A stretch of DNA of 64,000 bases from Agromyces atrinae (GCF_013407835.1 NZ_JACCBI010000001.1:1302001-1366000); one strand, 5' to 3'; shown: positions 50,023-58,762, numbered from the stretch's first letter. Translations and numbers: made by a program. Notes: generated by a model not told the origin, from the sequence alone.

Positions 50023-51048
50023 ATGAGAGCGATCGTGTACTCCACCACCGGTGATTCGTCCGTGCTGTCCCTCGTCGAGCGCGAGGTGGCCGAACCGGGG
50101 CCCGGTGAGGTGCGCGTGAAGATCGTCGTCTCGGGCGTGAACCCCACCGATTGGAAGGCGCGCGCCTCCGATCGCGGCGGGCTGCCCTTCGCCGAGATCG
50201 TGCCGAACCAGGATGGCGCGGGAATCGTCGACGCCGTCGGCGACGGGGTCACCTCGCCGCGCGTCGGCGACCACGTCTGGGTGTACCTCGCAGCCCACGA
50301 GCGGCCGACCGGCACCGCGCAGGAGTTCTCCGTGCTCCCGGCGTCGCGCACCGTTCCGCTGCCGGAGGGCATCGGGTTCGACCTCGCCGCGAGTCTCGGC
50401 GTGCCCGCCATGACGGCGCACCGAGCGCTCACGGTTCACCAGAGCGGGCCCGCTCGACTCGCACCCGGTGCGCTCGACGGGCGCACCGTCCTCGTCGCCG
50501 GTGGCGCCGGCGCCGTCGGTCACGCAGCCGTGCAGCTCGCGGTGTGGGCCGGCGCCACGGTCATCGCGTCGGTGAGCAGCGACGAGAAGGAGGCGCTCGT
50601 ACGCGCAGCAGGCGCGCACCACGTCGTGCGCTACCCCGATGACGAGCTCGCCGCACGCATTCGCGAGATCGCCCCCGACGGTGTCGACCACGTCGTCGAG
50701 GTCTCCCCCACGGCGAACGCGGCGCTCGACGTCGAGGTGCTCGCGAACCACGGTTCGATCGCGTACTACGCGAACAATGGCGGCGACGACTTCACGGCGC
50801 CGATCGTCGCGAGCTTCGCGAAGAACGCCCGCTGGCAGGGCCTGCTGCTCTACACGGTCGGCGAGGACGCCCTGCACGCCGCCGCCGAGGACGTCACCGC
50901 GGCAGTCGCCGACGGCGCGCTCCCCGTGGGTGTCGACGCGGGCCTGCCGCTGACCTGGTTCGCCCTCGCCGACACCGCCGCAGCGCACGACGCGGTCGAG
51001 TCGGGCGTCACGGGCAAGGTGCTCATCCGCGTCAGCGACGACAGCTGA
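50023..51048 (+). CDS. NADPH:quinone reductase / zinc-independent alcohol dehydrogenase family
   Basis: A 341-residue medium-chain reductase. The N-terminal GroES-like domain (VKIVVSGVNPTDWKARA, PNQDGAGIVDAVGDGV) lacks zinc-binding cysteines, and the Rossmann domain has VLVAGGAGAVGHAAVQLAVWAG near residue 157. This is the quinone oxidoreductase (QOR) type, reducing quinones or enones with NADPH. TTGGCT stands 6 nt before the ATG, a weak leaderless-type signal; no ribosome-binding site is visible. It is divergent from the aldose epimerase gene. Confidence 0.88.
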   Translation: MRAIVYSTTGDSSVLSLVEREVAEPGPGEVRVKIVVSGVNPTDWKARASDRGGLPFAEIVPNQDGAGIVDAVGDGVTSPRVGDHVWVYLAAHERPTGTAQEFSVLPASRTVPLPEGIGFDLAASLGVPAMTAHRALTVHQSGPARLAPGALDGRTVLVAGGAGAVGHAAVQLAVWAGATVIASVSSDEKEALVRAAGAHHVVRYPDDELAARIREIAPDGVDHVVEVSPTANAALDVEVLANHGSIAYYANNGGDDFTAPIVASFAKNARWQGLLLYTVGEDALHAAAEDVTAAVADGALPVGVDAGLPLTWFALADTAAAHDAVESGVTGKVLIRVSDDS

Positions 51049-51067
51049 TCCGTTCTCGCCGACCTGC

Positions 51068-51073
51068 CAGAAT
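51068..51073 (+). promoter_or_regulatory. -10 box of the small lipoprotein gene (leaderless)
   Basis: CAGAAT, then 6 nt, then the ATG at 51080. Confidence 0.5.
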
Positions 51074-51079
51074 CGAGCA

Positions 51080-51607
51080 ATGGCTTTCTGGAATGGTCGC
51101 ACCGTCCGAACGATCGGAGTCCTCGCCGCCGCGCTGACGCTCGGCGCGTGCTCCACGGCAGACGTCGAGGCGGCCCCGACGGCGCCCGCGCTGACCTCGG
51201 AGGCGCCGTCCGCGACGCCGAGCCCCGAACCCGAACCCGAAGCCGAACCCGAGGCCTCGAGCGCCACCGACGGCTTCCTCGCCTGGCTCGACGCCTCGCG
51301 CCTGCCCGATGCCGACGACGCGTGCGCTCGGATGACTCCCGAACTCGCGGAGAAGATGATCGCCGAGCTCAACGCGAGCTGGGGGTCGTCGGTCGACAGT
51401 TGCGACGAGATGATCGTCGCGACGGCGGAGCTCTACCGATCACTCGACCAGAGCGCCGAGGTCGATATCGCGGTGCAGGAGGAGACGGCGACCGACGCGA
51501 CCCTGTTCGTCACCTACGTGCAGTCGGGCGATTGCGGCACCGTCGTGATGACGCGTGGAAGCGAAGCCTGGATCCTCACCGAGCTGTCGCAGGAGTGCGC
51601 CGTCTGA
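51080..51607 (+). CDS. Lipoprotein of unknown function
   Basis: A 175-residue predicted lipoprotein: basic start, hydrophobic stretch and lipobox TLGAC near residue 24. A Pro/Glu-rich low-complexity spacer (SPEPEPEAEPEASSATDG) lifts the globular part (residues 60-175) off the membrane. That part has four Cys besides the lipid Cys (ADDACARM, VDSCDEM, SGDCGTV, QECAV), which could form two disulfides. No family is recognised. Its stop codon lies in an inverted repeat shared with the convergent gene. Confidence 0.75.
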   Translation: MAFWNGRTVRTIGVLAAALTLGACSTADVEAAPTAPALTSEAPSATPSPEPEPEAEPEASSATDGFLAWLDASRLPDADDACARMTPELAEKMIAELNASWGSSVDSCDEMIVATAELYRSLDQSAEVDIAVQEETATDATLFVTYVQSGDCGTVVMTRGSEAWILTELSQECAV

Positions 51608-51621
51608 CGTCGTCCGCGTCA
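51605..51621. repeat. Inverted repeat joining two convergent stop codons
   Basis: TGACG-TCGTCCG-CGTCA. The left arm begins with the TGA of the lipoprotein gene and the right arm ends with the TCA (stop) of the minus-strand membrane protein. It resembles the repeats at 41953 and 48965. Confidence 0.5.
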
Positions 51622-52488
51622 TCCCGCCGAGGGTGCGCGCCGTTCGAAGCGTTGCACCCGACTCGAGCCGACCTCACGGAGGCCCGCGAGATTCAGGGCA
51701 TGGATGACGGCATCGGGCAGTCTCGGCAGCTCGGGCGCCACCTCGCGCGGTACTCGGGCCAGCCCGCTGATGAGTGACACTCGCCGGCCATCGATCGTCT
51801 CGACGACGAGGCGCGCGTACTCGCTCTCGCGGCGGTAACGGAGCGAGGCGATGTCGGCGAGAAGGATGTCGAATCCGTCATCCATCCCCTCGATGACGAG
51901 GCGCGCGTCCGCGACGCGGACGACCACGTCGCGCGTGCGCCTGCGCACGACGGCGTAGAACCCGATCGCGACGGGCACGCCGATCAGGAGGGCCAGCGCG
52001 ATGATCGCGAAACGAGGTCCCGACCAGGCGACGACGACGTCGAACGCGATGAGGATGCCCGCGACGGCGACGCCGAGCGGCACGACGAGAATCACGAGGA
52101 TGCCGGCGAGCGTGCTCATGCGGAGCGGCACGACCGCGATGGCGAGCTGCCACTCTCCCTTCTCGCGCACCCAGCGCCGCGGTGTGCGGGTTACGGGGGC
52201 GCGCCGGCTCTCTGCGGTCAGCCTGCTGAGGAGCGCGAGCCACACCCACGCGACGCCGGGGAGCGCGGCGAACCATGCGAAGAGCGCCGCACCGGCGAGC
52301 GGTTCGGGCAGAGCCTCGAGGTTCGAACCGGCACCGCTCATCGTGAGCGCGACGAGCACGACGGTGGGCACGAGCACGACGGCGAGGTGCACGAGCGTTC
52401 CGCGCACGGGCGGTTCGATCGCGAGCAGTCGCCCGGCGACGGCCGCTCCGCAGAGCCATCCCGAGAGGAGGGAGAGCACGAACGGCAC
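51619..52488 (-). CDS. Membrane protein of unknown function, probably the body of a frameshifted gene
   Basis: The open frame gives 289 residues: hydrophobic helices at about 1-25, 30-52, 62-90, 120-150 and 155-178, then a PH-like soluble tail with IEGMDDGFDILLADIASLRYRRESEYARLVVETIDGRRV. The GTG start is in mid-protein by appearance: just upstream in the next frame lies a good N-terminus (52613 to about 52520) that would join it if one base had not been lost. As it stands the product lacks the first helix. No family is named; the tail resembles membrane-anchored PH-type proteins. Confidence 0.7.
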   Translation of the reverse strand: MPFVLSLLSGWLCGAAVAGRLLAIEPPVRGTLVHLAVVLVPTVVLVALTMSGAGSNLEALPEPLAGAALFAWFAALPGVAWVWLALLSRLTAESRRAPVTRTPRRWVREKGEWQLAIAVVPLRMSTLAGILVILVVPLGVAVAGILIAFDVVVAWSGPRFAIIALALLIGVPVAIGFYAVVRRRTRDVVVRVADARLVIEGMDDGFDILLADIASLRYRRESEYARLVVETIDGRRVSLISGLARVPREVAPELPRLPDAVIHALNLAGLREVGSSRVQRFERRAPSAG

Positions 52489-52613
52489 GAAGTCCTGCCC
52501 GATCCCGCGAGGAACGAGGGCAGGGAGAGGGCCGCGCAGAGAGCGGACCAGACGAGCGGGTTGCCGACGAGTCGACGCGCGAGCGAGCGCTTCGGCGGGG
52601 CATCGAGTGTCAT
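52489..52613 (-). pseudogene. Out-of-frame N-terminus of the membrane protein gene
   Basis: From an ATG the frame reads MTLDAPPKRSLARRLVGNPL followed by VWSALCAALSLP, a basic start and a membrane helix. Around 52520 it turns to low-quality sequence, while the neighbouring frame reads LPALVPRGIGQDFVPFVLSLL straight into the downstream gene. One missing base within CTCTCCCTGCCCTCG explains it. It is either a true mutation or an assembly error. Confidence 0.6.
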
Positions 52614-52626
52614 GTCGCCCGCCAGA

Positions 52627-53442
52627 TTAGCGCGGAGCGGACTGCAGCACCTCGAGGCCGACGGCGCGGAGTTCGTCGACGATCACGGCGGGTGCTCGGT
52701 CGTCGGTGATGAGCGAGTCGAACTCCTCGACCGGCGCGATGCGCGCGAGGTGCGCCTCGCCGAGCTTCGACCCGTCGGCGACGATCACGGATCGCGCGGC
52801 GCGGCGCATCATGAGCTCCTTGACCGCTGCCTCGGGAAGGTTCGCGTTGGTCACTCCGGCGTCGACATCGACGCCGTTGCAGCCGATGAAGGCGATGTCC
52901 GCGTGCACGTCGCGCAGCACCGAGTCGGCGAGCGGGTGCACGAGCGAGTGCTGTCGGGGGCGAAGGGCGCCCCCCGTCACGATGACGGTGAAGCGCGGGA
53001 TCTCGGCCTCGAGTTCGAGCGCGATGCTGAGACCGTTGGTGAAGACGACGAGGTCGTCGAGATCGGCGCGTGCCCGCAGTGCGCGCGCGACCTGCAGCGT
53101 CGTCGTTCCGACGTCGAGGATGACGCTCTGCCCGCTCTGCACGAGGGAGGCGGCGAGCTGACCGATCTCGGCTTTCGGCACCACCGACGAGGCGAGTGCC
53201 TCCTCGAACGACGGCTCGCGCTCGGGGCGACCGCCGCCCTCTCCCGCGCCGATGGGAACGGCGCCACCGTGCACGCGGCGGATCTCACCCGCACGTTCGA
53301 GGGCATCGAGGTCGGCGCGCGCCGTGACGTCGGTGACGCCGAACGACTCGGCGAGTTCTCGCACGCGCACGAACCCGCGTTCGGTGACGAGCGCGAGGGC
53401 GAGCTCGCGCCGTCGGAGCGCGGTCGGGGCGTCGTCAACCAT
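52627..53442 (-). CDS. DeoR/GlpR family transcriptional repressor
   Basis: A 271-residue regulator. The N-terminal HTH is RELALALVTERGFVRVRELAESFGVTDVTARADLDALERAG, ending in the family EIRRVHGGA. The C-terminal DeoRC sensor has LDVGTTTLQVARAL, VFTNGLSIALELE, VTGGALRPRQHSLVHP and ADGSKLG motifs; such domains bind sugar phosphates. It is divergent from galT-galK with a palindrome in the 85-nt spacer, so it most likely represses the galactose genes and senses galactose-1-phosphate or a similar intermediate. Confidence 0.9.
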   Translation of the reverse strand: MVDDAPTALRRRELALALVTERGFVRVRELAESFGVTDVTARADLDALERAGEIRRVHGGAVPIGAGEGGGRPEREPSFEEALASSVVPKAEIGQLAASLVQSGQSVILDVGTTTLQVARALRARADLDDLVVFTNGLSIALELEAEIPRFTVIVTGGALRPRQHSLVHPLADSVLRDVHADIAFIGCNGVDVDAGVTNANLPEAAVKELMMRRAARSVIVADGSKLGEAHLARIAPVEEFDSLITDDRAPAVIVDELRAVGLEVLQSAPR

Positions 53443-53470
53443 TCCGCGATCCTCTCCCGAAACCGCTCAC

Positions 53471-53518
53471 TTTGCAATTAGCAAACGAGTTGTTTCGAAA
53501 ACGAAAGCCGATTACAGT
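53471..53518 (+). promoter_or_regulatory. galTK promoter with palindromic operator
   Basis: TTGTTT (53490-53495), 17 nt, TACAGT (53513-53518), then 9 nt to the galT ATG. TTTGC-AATTA-GCAAA (53471-53485) lies just upstream, and the promoter spacer holds two CGAAA words. The palindrome between the divergent deoR-type and galT genes is the likely repressor site. Confidence 0.7.
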
Positions 53519-53527
53519 GGGCGTGCC

Positions 53528-54682
53528 ATGACCGAAGACACCGCGCCCGCGTCATCCCCCGCCCCCGCCGATTTCGTCGCCGACGACCGCATCCGTCGCC
53601 AGAGCAACCTGCTCGCCGACGGCCGCGAGATCATCTACTTCGACGACGCCGACACGACGCTCGCCGCCGAGCGCGCTCTCGATTCGCGCGATCTCGACCC
53701 GCGCCCCGCGACGGCGCGCATGCGTCAGGACGTGCTCACGGGCGACTGGATCTCGATCGCCGCCTCGCGCCAGAACCGTGTGTTCCTGCCGCCCGCGAAC
53801 CTCGACCCGCTCGCTCCGCAGTCGCCCGACAACCCCTCCGAGATCCCGAGCCTGTACGACGTCGCGGTCTTCGAGAACCGCTCGCCGTCGTTCGGCCCCG
53901 ACCTGACGGGCGCGCTCTCGCTCGACGAGCTGCGCACCATCGGTCTCGAGCGCACGGCCCCCTCGGTCGGCCGCTGCGAGGTCGTGTGCTTCAGCCCCGA
54001 GCACGAGGGCTCGTTCGGCACCCAGTCGGTCTCTCGCGCGCGCACGGTCATCGAGGCATGGGCCGAGCGCACCGCCGCCCTCTCGGCGATCCCCGGCATC
54101 CAGCAGGTGTTCCCCTTCGAGAACCGCGGCGAGGCGATCGGCGTGACGCTCCACCACCCGCACGGCCAGATCTACTCGTACCCCTACGTCACGCCGCGCA
54201 CCGAGCGTCTCCTCGCCTCGATCGACGCCTACGGGCCGACGCTCTTCGCCGACATCCTCGCCGCCGAGCAGGCCGGGCCCCGCCTCCTCCTCAAGGGCGA
54301 GCACTGGAGCGCCTACGTGCCCTTCGCCGCGCGCTGGCCCATCGAGATCCACATGCTGCCGCACCGGCACATCCCCGACCTCGCCGCGACGACCCTCGAG
54401 GAGCGCGACGAGCTCTCGCACCTCTACTTGAAGCTGCTGCGCGGCGTCGACGCACTGTACGACACCCCCACGCCCTACATCGCGGCGTGGCACCAGGCCC
54501 CCGTCACCGAACGCCGTGACGACGTGCGCCTGATGTTCCAGCTCACGAGCCCGCGGCGCGCCGCCGACAGGCTCAAGTTCCTCGCCGGTTCGGAAGCCGC
54601 CATGGGCGCCTGGATCGGCGATGTACCTCCGGAATCCGCGGCGAACGCGCTGCGGGAAGCAATCGAAAGGGCCGACGGATGA
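53528..54682 (+). CDS. galT: Galactose-1-phosphate uridylyltransferase
   Basis: A 384-residue HIT-superfamily transferase of the Leloir pathway, exchanging UMP between UDP-glucose and galactose-1-phosphate. The active-site HPH is in GVTLHHPHGQIYSYPYV near residue 212, and IEIHMLPHRHIPDLA near 277 and AWHQAP near 323 supply further ligands. The N-terminal GDWISIAASRQNRVFLPP segment is typical. Start ATG lies just after the galTK promoter. It overlaps galK by 4 nt. UDP-galactose epimerase (galE) is not in the window. Confidence 0.95.
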   Translation: MTEDTAPASSPAPADFVADDRIRRQSNLLADGREIIYFDDADTTLAAERALDSRDLDPRPATARMRQDVLTGDWISIAASRQNRVFLPPANLDPLAPQSPDNPSEIPSLYDVAVFENRSPSFGPDLTGALSLDELRTIGLERTAPSVGRCEVVCFSPEHEGSFGTQSVSRARTVIEAWAERTAALSAIPGIQQVFPFENRGEAIGVTLHHPHGQIYSYPYVTPRTERLLASIDAYGPTLFADILAAEQAGPRLLLKGEHWSAYVPFAARWPIEIHMLPHRHIPDLAATTLEERDELSHLYLKLLRGVDALYDTPTPYIAAWHQAPVTERRDDVRLMFQLTSPRRAADRLKFLAGSEAAMGAWIGDVPPESAANALREAIERADG

Positions 54683-55833
54683 CCGCATCGAGCGTCTCAC
54701 AGGAATTCGAGAAGCACGTCGGGCACCCGCCCCTCGGCGTCTGGTCGGCGCCCGGTCGCGTCAACCTGATCGGCGAGCACACCGACTACAACGAAGGCTT
54801 CGTCTTCCCCTTCGCGATCGACCGTCGCACCGAGGTCGCCCTGGGCCTTCGCTCCGATCGCGTCATCCGCGTCGCGACGGCGTTCTCGCCCGAGGTCGTC
54901 GAGATCGCGATCGACGACCTCTCCCCCGACGCCGTCGAGGGTTGGTCGGCGTACCCGCTCGGCGTGGCCTGGGCGCTCGGCGAGTTCGGTGCCGACCTCT
55001 CGGGAGTTCCCGGGGTCGACCTGTACATCGACTCGAAGGTACCGGTCGGCGCGGGCCTCTCGTCGTCGGCGGCGATCGAGAGCTCGGTCGCCCTCGCGCT
55101 CGACGAGGTCTGGGGTCTCGGTCTCTCTCGCGAGACGCTCGCCCGCGTCGGGCAGCTCGCCGAGAATCGGGCCGTCGGCGCCCCCACGGGCATCATGGAC
55201 CAGTCGGCGTCGCTCCTCGCGCACGCCGACGCCGGGGTCTTCCTCGACTGCCGCTCGCTCGATGCCGAGGTCATCCCCCTCGGTTTCGCGCCGGCCGACC
55301 TCGCCGTGCTGATCGTCGACACGCACGTCGAGCACGCCCACGCGACCGGGGGCTACGCCGCACGCCGCGCCTCGTGCGAAGCCGGCGCTCGCGCTCTCGG
55401 CGTCGACTCGCTCCGCGACCTCGACATCGACGACCTGCCGCGGGCCGAGGCCGAGCTCGACGATGAGACGTTCCGCCGGGTGCGCCACATCATCACCGAG
55501 AACCAGCGCGTGCTCGACACGGTGCGGACTCTCCGTCTCGAGGGCCCGGGTGCGATCGGCGCCCTCCTCGACGCGTCGCACGTCTCGATGCGCGACGACT
55601 TCGAGATCTCCGTTCCGCAGCTCGACCTCGCCGTCGAGACCGCTCAGGCCGAGGGCGCCGTCGGCGCCCGCATGACGGGCGGCGGATTCGGCGGCGCGGC
55701 CATCGCACTCGTCGCCGTCGACCGCGTCGACGCGATCGCCGCTGCCGTGCACGAGGCCTTCGCCGCAGCGGGCTACCGCGCACCCACGACGTTCACCGTC
55801 TCGCCGTCGGAGGGCGCACGCCGCGACGTGTGA
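54679..55833 (+). CDS. galK: Galactokinase
   Basis: A 384-residue GHMP kinase. The signature APGRVNLIGEHTDYNEGFVFP lies near residue 22, the ATP loop VPVGAGLSSSAAIE near 118, the catalytic Asp in APTGIMDQSASLL near 168, and GGGFGGAAIALV near 333. It phosphorylates galactose at C1 with ATP and hands the product to GalT. ATG overlaps the galT stop (ATGA). A GC hairpin follows the gene. Confidence 0.96.
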   Translation: MTASSVSQEFEKHVGHPPLGVWSAPGRVNLIGEHTDYNEGFVFPFAIDRRTEVALGLRSDRVIRVATAFSPEVVEIAIDDLSPDAVEGWSAYPLGVAWALGEFGADLSGVPGVDLYIDSKVPVGAGLSSSAAIESSVALALDEVWGLGLSRETLARVGQLAENRAVGAPTGIMDQSASLLAHADAGVFLDCRSLDAEVIPLGFAPADLAVLIVDTHVEHAHATGGYAARRASCEAGARALGVDSLRDLDIDDLPRAEAELDDETFRRVRHIITENQRVLDTVRTLRLEGPGAIGALLDASHVSMRDDFEISVPQLDLAVETAQAEGAVGARMTGGGFGGAAIALVAVDRVDAIAAAVHEAFAAAGYRAPTTFTVSPSEGARRDV

Positions 55834-55846
55834 GCGACAGACACAA

Positions 55847-55877
55847 GCGCCCCGATCTGGATTCCGGGTCGGGGCGC
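55847..55877. terminator. Hairpin after galK
   Basis: GCGCCCCGA and TCGGGGCGC pair (9 bp) around a 13-nt loop between the convergent galK and hydrolase genes. No T-run follows on either strand, so it is a GC-type terminator at best. Confidence 0.6.
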
Positions 55878-55896
55878 CGTCGTCTCACCGAGCGGC

Positions 55897-56925
55897 TCAG
55901 CCGCCGACGGGCCCGTAGTCTCCGTCGGGTCCGCCGAAGAGTTCGCCGGCGACGCGCAGCGGCTGCCACGCCCCGTCTTCCGTGTTCGAGAGCACCACGA
56001 CATCGACGCCCGTCGCACCGAAGTGCACGAGCGCGCCGCTCGCCCCGGCGTTGATGCCCTCCTTGAAGAAGGTGCGCCCGTGGAACTCGAGCCCGTACGC
56101 GTTCCACAGCCGTTCGTCGTGCTGCACGGCCGGAGTGAGGAAGAGCTCGGTCGATGCCGCCGAGAGGAGCTCGCCGGCGCGCACGGCGTCGAGGAAGCGG
56201 AGGAGGTCGCGCGCGGTCACGTGCGCCCCGCCGTCGGGTGACCCGATCGGCGGGTAGCTGTAGATGTTCGACACCCACCGCCCGTCGTCGTCGCGATCAC
56301 CGCCCTCCGCGACATCCGGTTCGGCGTCGCGCCGATCGAAGAAGCCCGAGCGTTCCATGCCTGCCCGTCCGAACACCTCGCGCACGGCGTACTCGCGGTA
56401 GCGCTCCCCCGTCGCGCGCTCGAGCGCGAGCCCCGCGAGGATGTAGCCGACGTTGCAGTAGCGGCACTGCTCACCCGGTGCCGCGTTCGGCTCCTTGTAC
56501 GCGAACTGCGGCAGGAAGTCAGCGGTCTCCATGATCGAGTAGTTGGGCTTGTCGACGAACAGCTCGGCGTAGTCCTCGCCGGCCTCTTCGTCGGCGTCGT
56601 CGGCGATGCCGCTCGTGTGGGTCAGGAGGTGCCGCAGCGTCACGTCCCGGCTGATCGTCGTGCCGTCGAGATCGACGTAGTCGTGGATCGACGCGTCGAG
56701 GTCGAGCGCGCCGGCGTCGACCTGCTGCAGCACGGCGACGCTCGTGAAGAGCTTCGTGATCGAAGCCGTGTCGAACCGGGTGTCGAGCGTGTTCGGAACC
56801 GACCAGCGTTCGGAGGCGAGTCCGCGAGCGGTGGCGAGCACCTCCTCGCCGTCCTTCCGCACGAGCACGACCCCCGAGAAGTCCCCGCCGTCGAGTTCGG
56901 CGACGAGGCGGGTGATGTCGGTCAT
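55897..56925 (-). CDS. Beta-lactamase-fold serine hydrolase
   Basis: A 342-residue class C beta-lactamase/DD-peptidase-like protein without a signal peptide. The nucleophile SxxK is SITK in TRFDTASITKLFTSVAVLQ near residue 55, the YxN motif is YCNVGYILAGLALE near 150, and a GGAHVTARDLLRF segment near 235 plays the family's supporting role. Cytoplasmic members act as esterases or peptidases; the substrate is unknown. The ATG overlaps the stop of the YbaK-type gene (ATGA). Confidence 0.85.
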   Translation of the reverse strand: MTDITRLVAELDGGDFSGVVLVRKDGEEVLATARGLASERWSVPNTLDTRFDTASITKLFTSVAVLQQVDAGALDLDASIHDYVDLDGTTISRDVTLRHLLTHTSGIADDADEEAGEDYAELFVDKPNYSIMETADFLPQFAYKEPNAAPGEQCRYCNVGYILAGLALERATGERYREYAVREVFGRAGMERSGFFDRRDAEPDVAEGGDRDDDGRWVSNIYSYPPIGSPDGGAHVTARDLLRFLDAVRAGELLSAASTELFLTPAVQHDERLWNAYGLEFHGRTFFKEGINAGASGALVHFGATGVDVVVLSNTEDGAWQPLRVAGELFGGPDGDYGPVGG

Positions 56926-57398
56926 GCCGAGCCTCCGTCGACGGGGCTCACGGTGCCGCCCGTGATGCGCACGAGGTCGTCGAAGGTGATCGGGAACACC
57001 GTCTTCGCGTGCCCGGCGGCTGCCCAGACGACGTCGTGGTCGGCGAGGCTCGCGTCGATGATCGTGCGCACCGGGGCCGGATGCCCGACGGGCGCGACGC
57101 CGCCGATGACCTGGCCCGTCGCCTCCTTGACGAGCTCCTTCGTCGCGCGGCCGAACGTGCCGCCGAGCCGCTCGCCGAGGAAGGCCGTGTCGACGCGGTG
57201 GGCGCCCGAGGTGAGCACGAGGATCGGCTCGCCGTCGAAGGTGAAGACGAGCGAGTTCGCGATCTGGGCGACGTCGACGCCGATCGCTTCCGCGGCGAGC
57301 GCGGCGGTCGTCGCGGCGCCATCGAGCCAGACGACCTCGGGCTCGAGGCCCGCCTCGCGAAGGGATGCGACGACGGTATCGACGGCGGGATGCGACAT
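56922..57398 (-). CDS. YbaK/prolyl-tRNA deacylase-associated domain protein
   Basis: A 158-residue aminoacyl-tRNA editing domain. It has the conserved IANSLVFTFDGEPILVLTSGAHRVDTAFL segment near residue 45, the Lys in GRATKELVKEATGQVIGGVAPVGHP near 85-105 that marks YbaK/ProX trans-editing enzymes, and a C-terminal WAAAGHAKTVFPITFDDLV. Such proteins clear mischarged Cys- or Ala-tRNA(Pro). A GGAG stands close to the ATG. It is co-translated with the downstream hydrolase gene. Confidence 0.88.
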   Translation of the reverse strand: MSHPAVDTVVASLREAGLEPEVVWLDGAATTAALAAEAIGVDVAQIANSLVFTFDGEPILVLTSGAHRVDTAFLGERLGGTFGRATKELVKEATGQVIGGVAPVGHPAPVRTIIDASLADHDVVWAAAGHAKTVFPITFDDLVRITGGTVSPVDGGSA

Positions 57399-57487
57399 GG
57401 GGCTCCTCGGGGACGCGATCGGCGGGATTCCCCACCAGGGTAGCGATCGAGGGGATGCCGCGTCGCGAAGCGTTCTCCCCGGCCGAG

Positions 57488-57493
57488 TAGAGT
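57488..57493 (+). promoter_or_regulatory. -10 box of the APC permease gene (leaderless)
   Basis: TAGAGT, then 6 nt, then the GTG at 57500. Confidence 0.6.
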
Positions 57494-57499
57494 TCGCGC

Positions 57500-58762
57500 G
57501 TGCAGACGAACGACGAGCCCGGTCTCCGCCGTCGCCTCGGCGTAGCCGGGTCGGTCGCGATCGGCCTCGCCGCGATGATCGGCTCGGGTGTGTTCGTCGT
57601 CTTCGCCCCGGCTGCTGCGGCGGCGGGAGACGGACTACTCCTCGGCCTCGGCCTCGCCGCCCTCATCGCGTTCTGCAACGCGACGTCCACCGCGGCCCTC
57701 GCCGCCCGTTCGCCGCACGCCGGCGGGGCGTACGTCTTCGGCCGCGAACGTCTGGGCGACTGGTGGGGCTACGCGGCGGGGTGGAGCTTCCTCGTCGGCA
57801 AGACGGCGAGCTGCGCGGCGATGGCGCTCGTCTTCGCGGCGTACGTCGCCCCCGCGGGCACCGAACGCCTCATCGCGGCTCTCGCCGCGGCCGTCGTCGC
57901 CTGCGTGAGCATCGCGGGCATCACCCGCACGCGTGCCGTGGCGAGCGTGCTCGTCGCGATCGTGCTCGGCATCCTGCTCGTCGTCATCCTGTCGCCGTTC
58001 GCCGCGGGTCCGCCCCTCCTGCCGCCCGTCGACATCGGCGACGCGGGTCTCTACGGGGTCCTCCAGTCGGCGGGGCTGCTCTTCTTCGCCTTCGCGGGCT
58101 ACGCGCGCATCGCGACCCTCGGCGAGGAGGTGCGTCGCCCCGCGCAGACGATCCCGACGGCGATCGTCATCTCGTTCGCGGTCGCCCTGACGGTCTACGC
58201 CCTCGTCGCCGTCGCCGCGCTCTCGACGCTCGGTGCGGCGCGCCTCGCCGACTCGACGGCGCCGCTCGCCGACGTCGTCTCTCGGAACGGCTGGTCGTGG
58301 GCCGTTCCCCTCGTCACCATTGGTGCCGCCATCGCGACCCTCGGTGCCCTGCTCGCGCTCATCCCCGGCATCGGGCGCACGAGCCTCGCGATGGCGCGCA
58401 CGGGCGACCTCCCCCACGGGCTCGCGCGCATCGACGGCCGATTCGGCACGCCGGCGCGAGCGGAGGCCCTCGTCGCCGCCCTCGTGATCGTCGTCGTCCT
58501 CGTCGCCGACGTGCGCGGCGTCATCGGGTTCTCGTCGTTCGGCGTGCTGCTCTACTACCTCGTCGCGAACCTCTCCGCGCTGCGGATGACGCCGGGCGAG
58601 CGACTCTATCCGCGAGCGTTCGCGCTCGTCGGCGCCGCGGGCTGCGTCGTACTCGTCGCGACCCTTCCCCTCGCGTCCGTGCTCGCCGGAACGGCCGTGC
58701 TCGCGATCGGACTCGTCATCCGACTCCTCACGGTCTCGGGACGGCGGAGGCGCGCTCACTAG
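57500..58762 (+). CDS. APC family amino acid permease
   Basis: A 420-residue transporter with about 12 hydrophobic helices. The APC signature GLAAMIGSGVFVVFAPAAAAAG lies in helix 1 (residues 22-43), and FAFAGYARIATLGEEVRRPAQTIPTAI in helix 6 near residue 200 is the usual substrate and coupling region. The GTG is 6 nt after TAGAGT and has no ribosome-binding site. It is divergent from the YbaK gene. The substrate, probably an amino acid or amine, cannot be told. Confidence 0.9.
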   Translation: MQTNDEPGLRRRLGVAGSVAIGLAAMIGSGVFVVFAPAAAAAGDGLLLGLGLAALIAFCNATSTAALAARSPHAGGAYVFGRERLGDWWGYAAGWSFLVGKTASCAAMALVFAAYVAPAGTERLIAALAAAVVACVSIAGITRTRAVASVLVAIVLGILLVVILSPFAAGPPLLPPVDIGDAGLYGVLQSAGLLFFAFAGYARIATLGEEVRRPAQTIPTAIVISFAVALTVYALVAVAALSTLGAARLADSTAPLADVVSRNGWSWAVPLVTIGAAIATLGALLALIPGIGRTSLAMARTGDLPHGLARIDGRFGTPARAEALVAALVIVVVLVADVRGVIGFSSFGVLLYYLVANLSALRMTPGERLYPRAFALVGAAGCVVLVATLPLASVLAGTAVLAIGLVIRLLTVSGRRRRAH

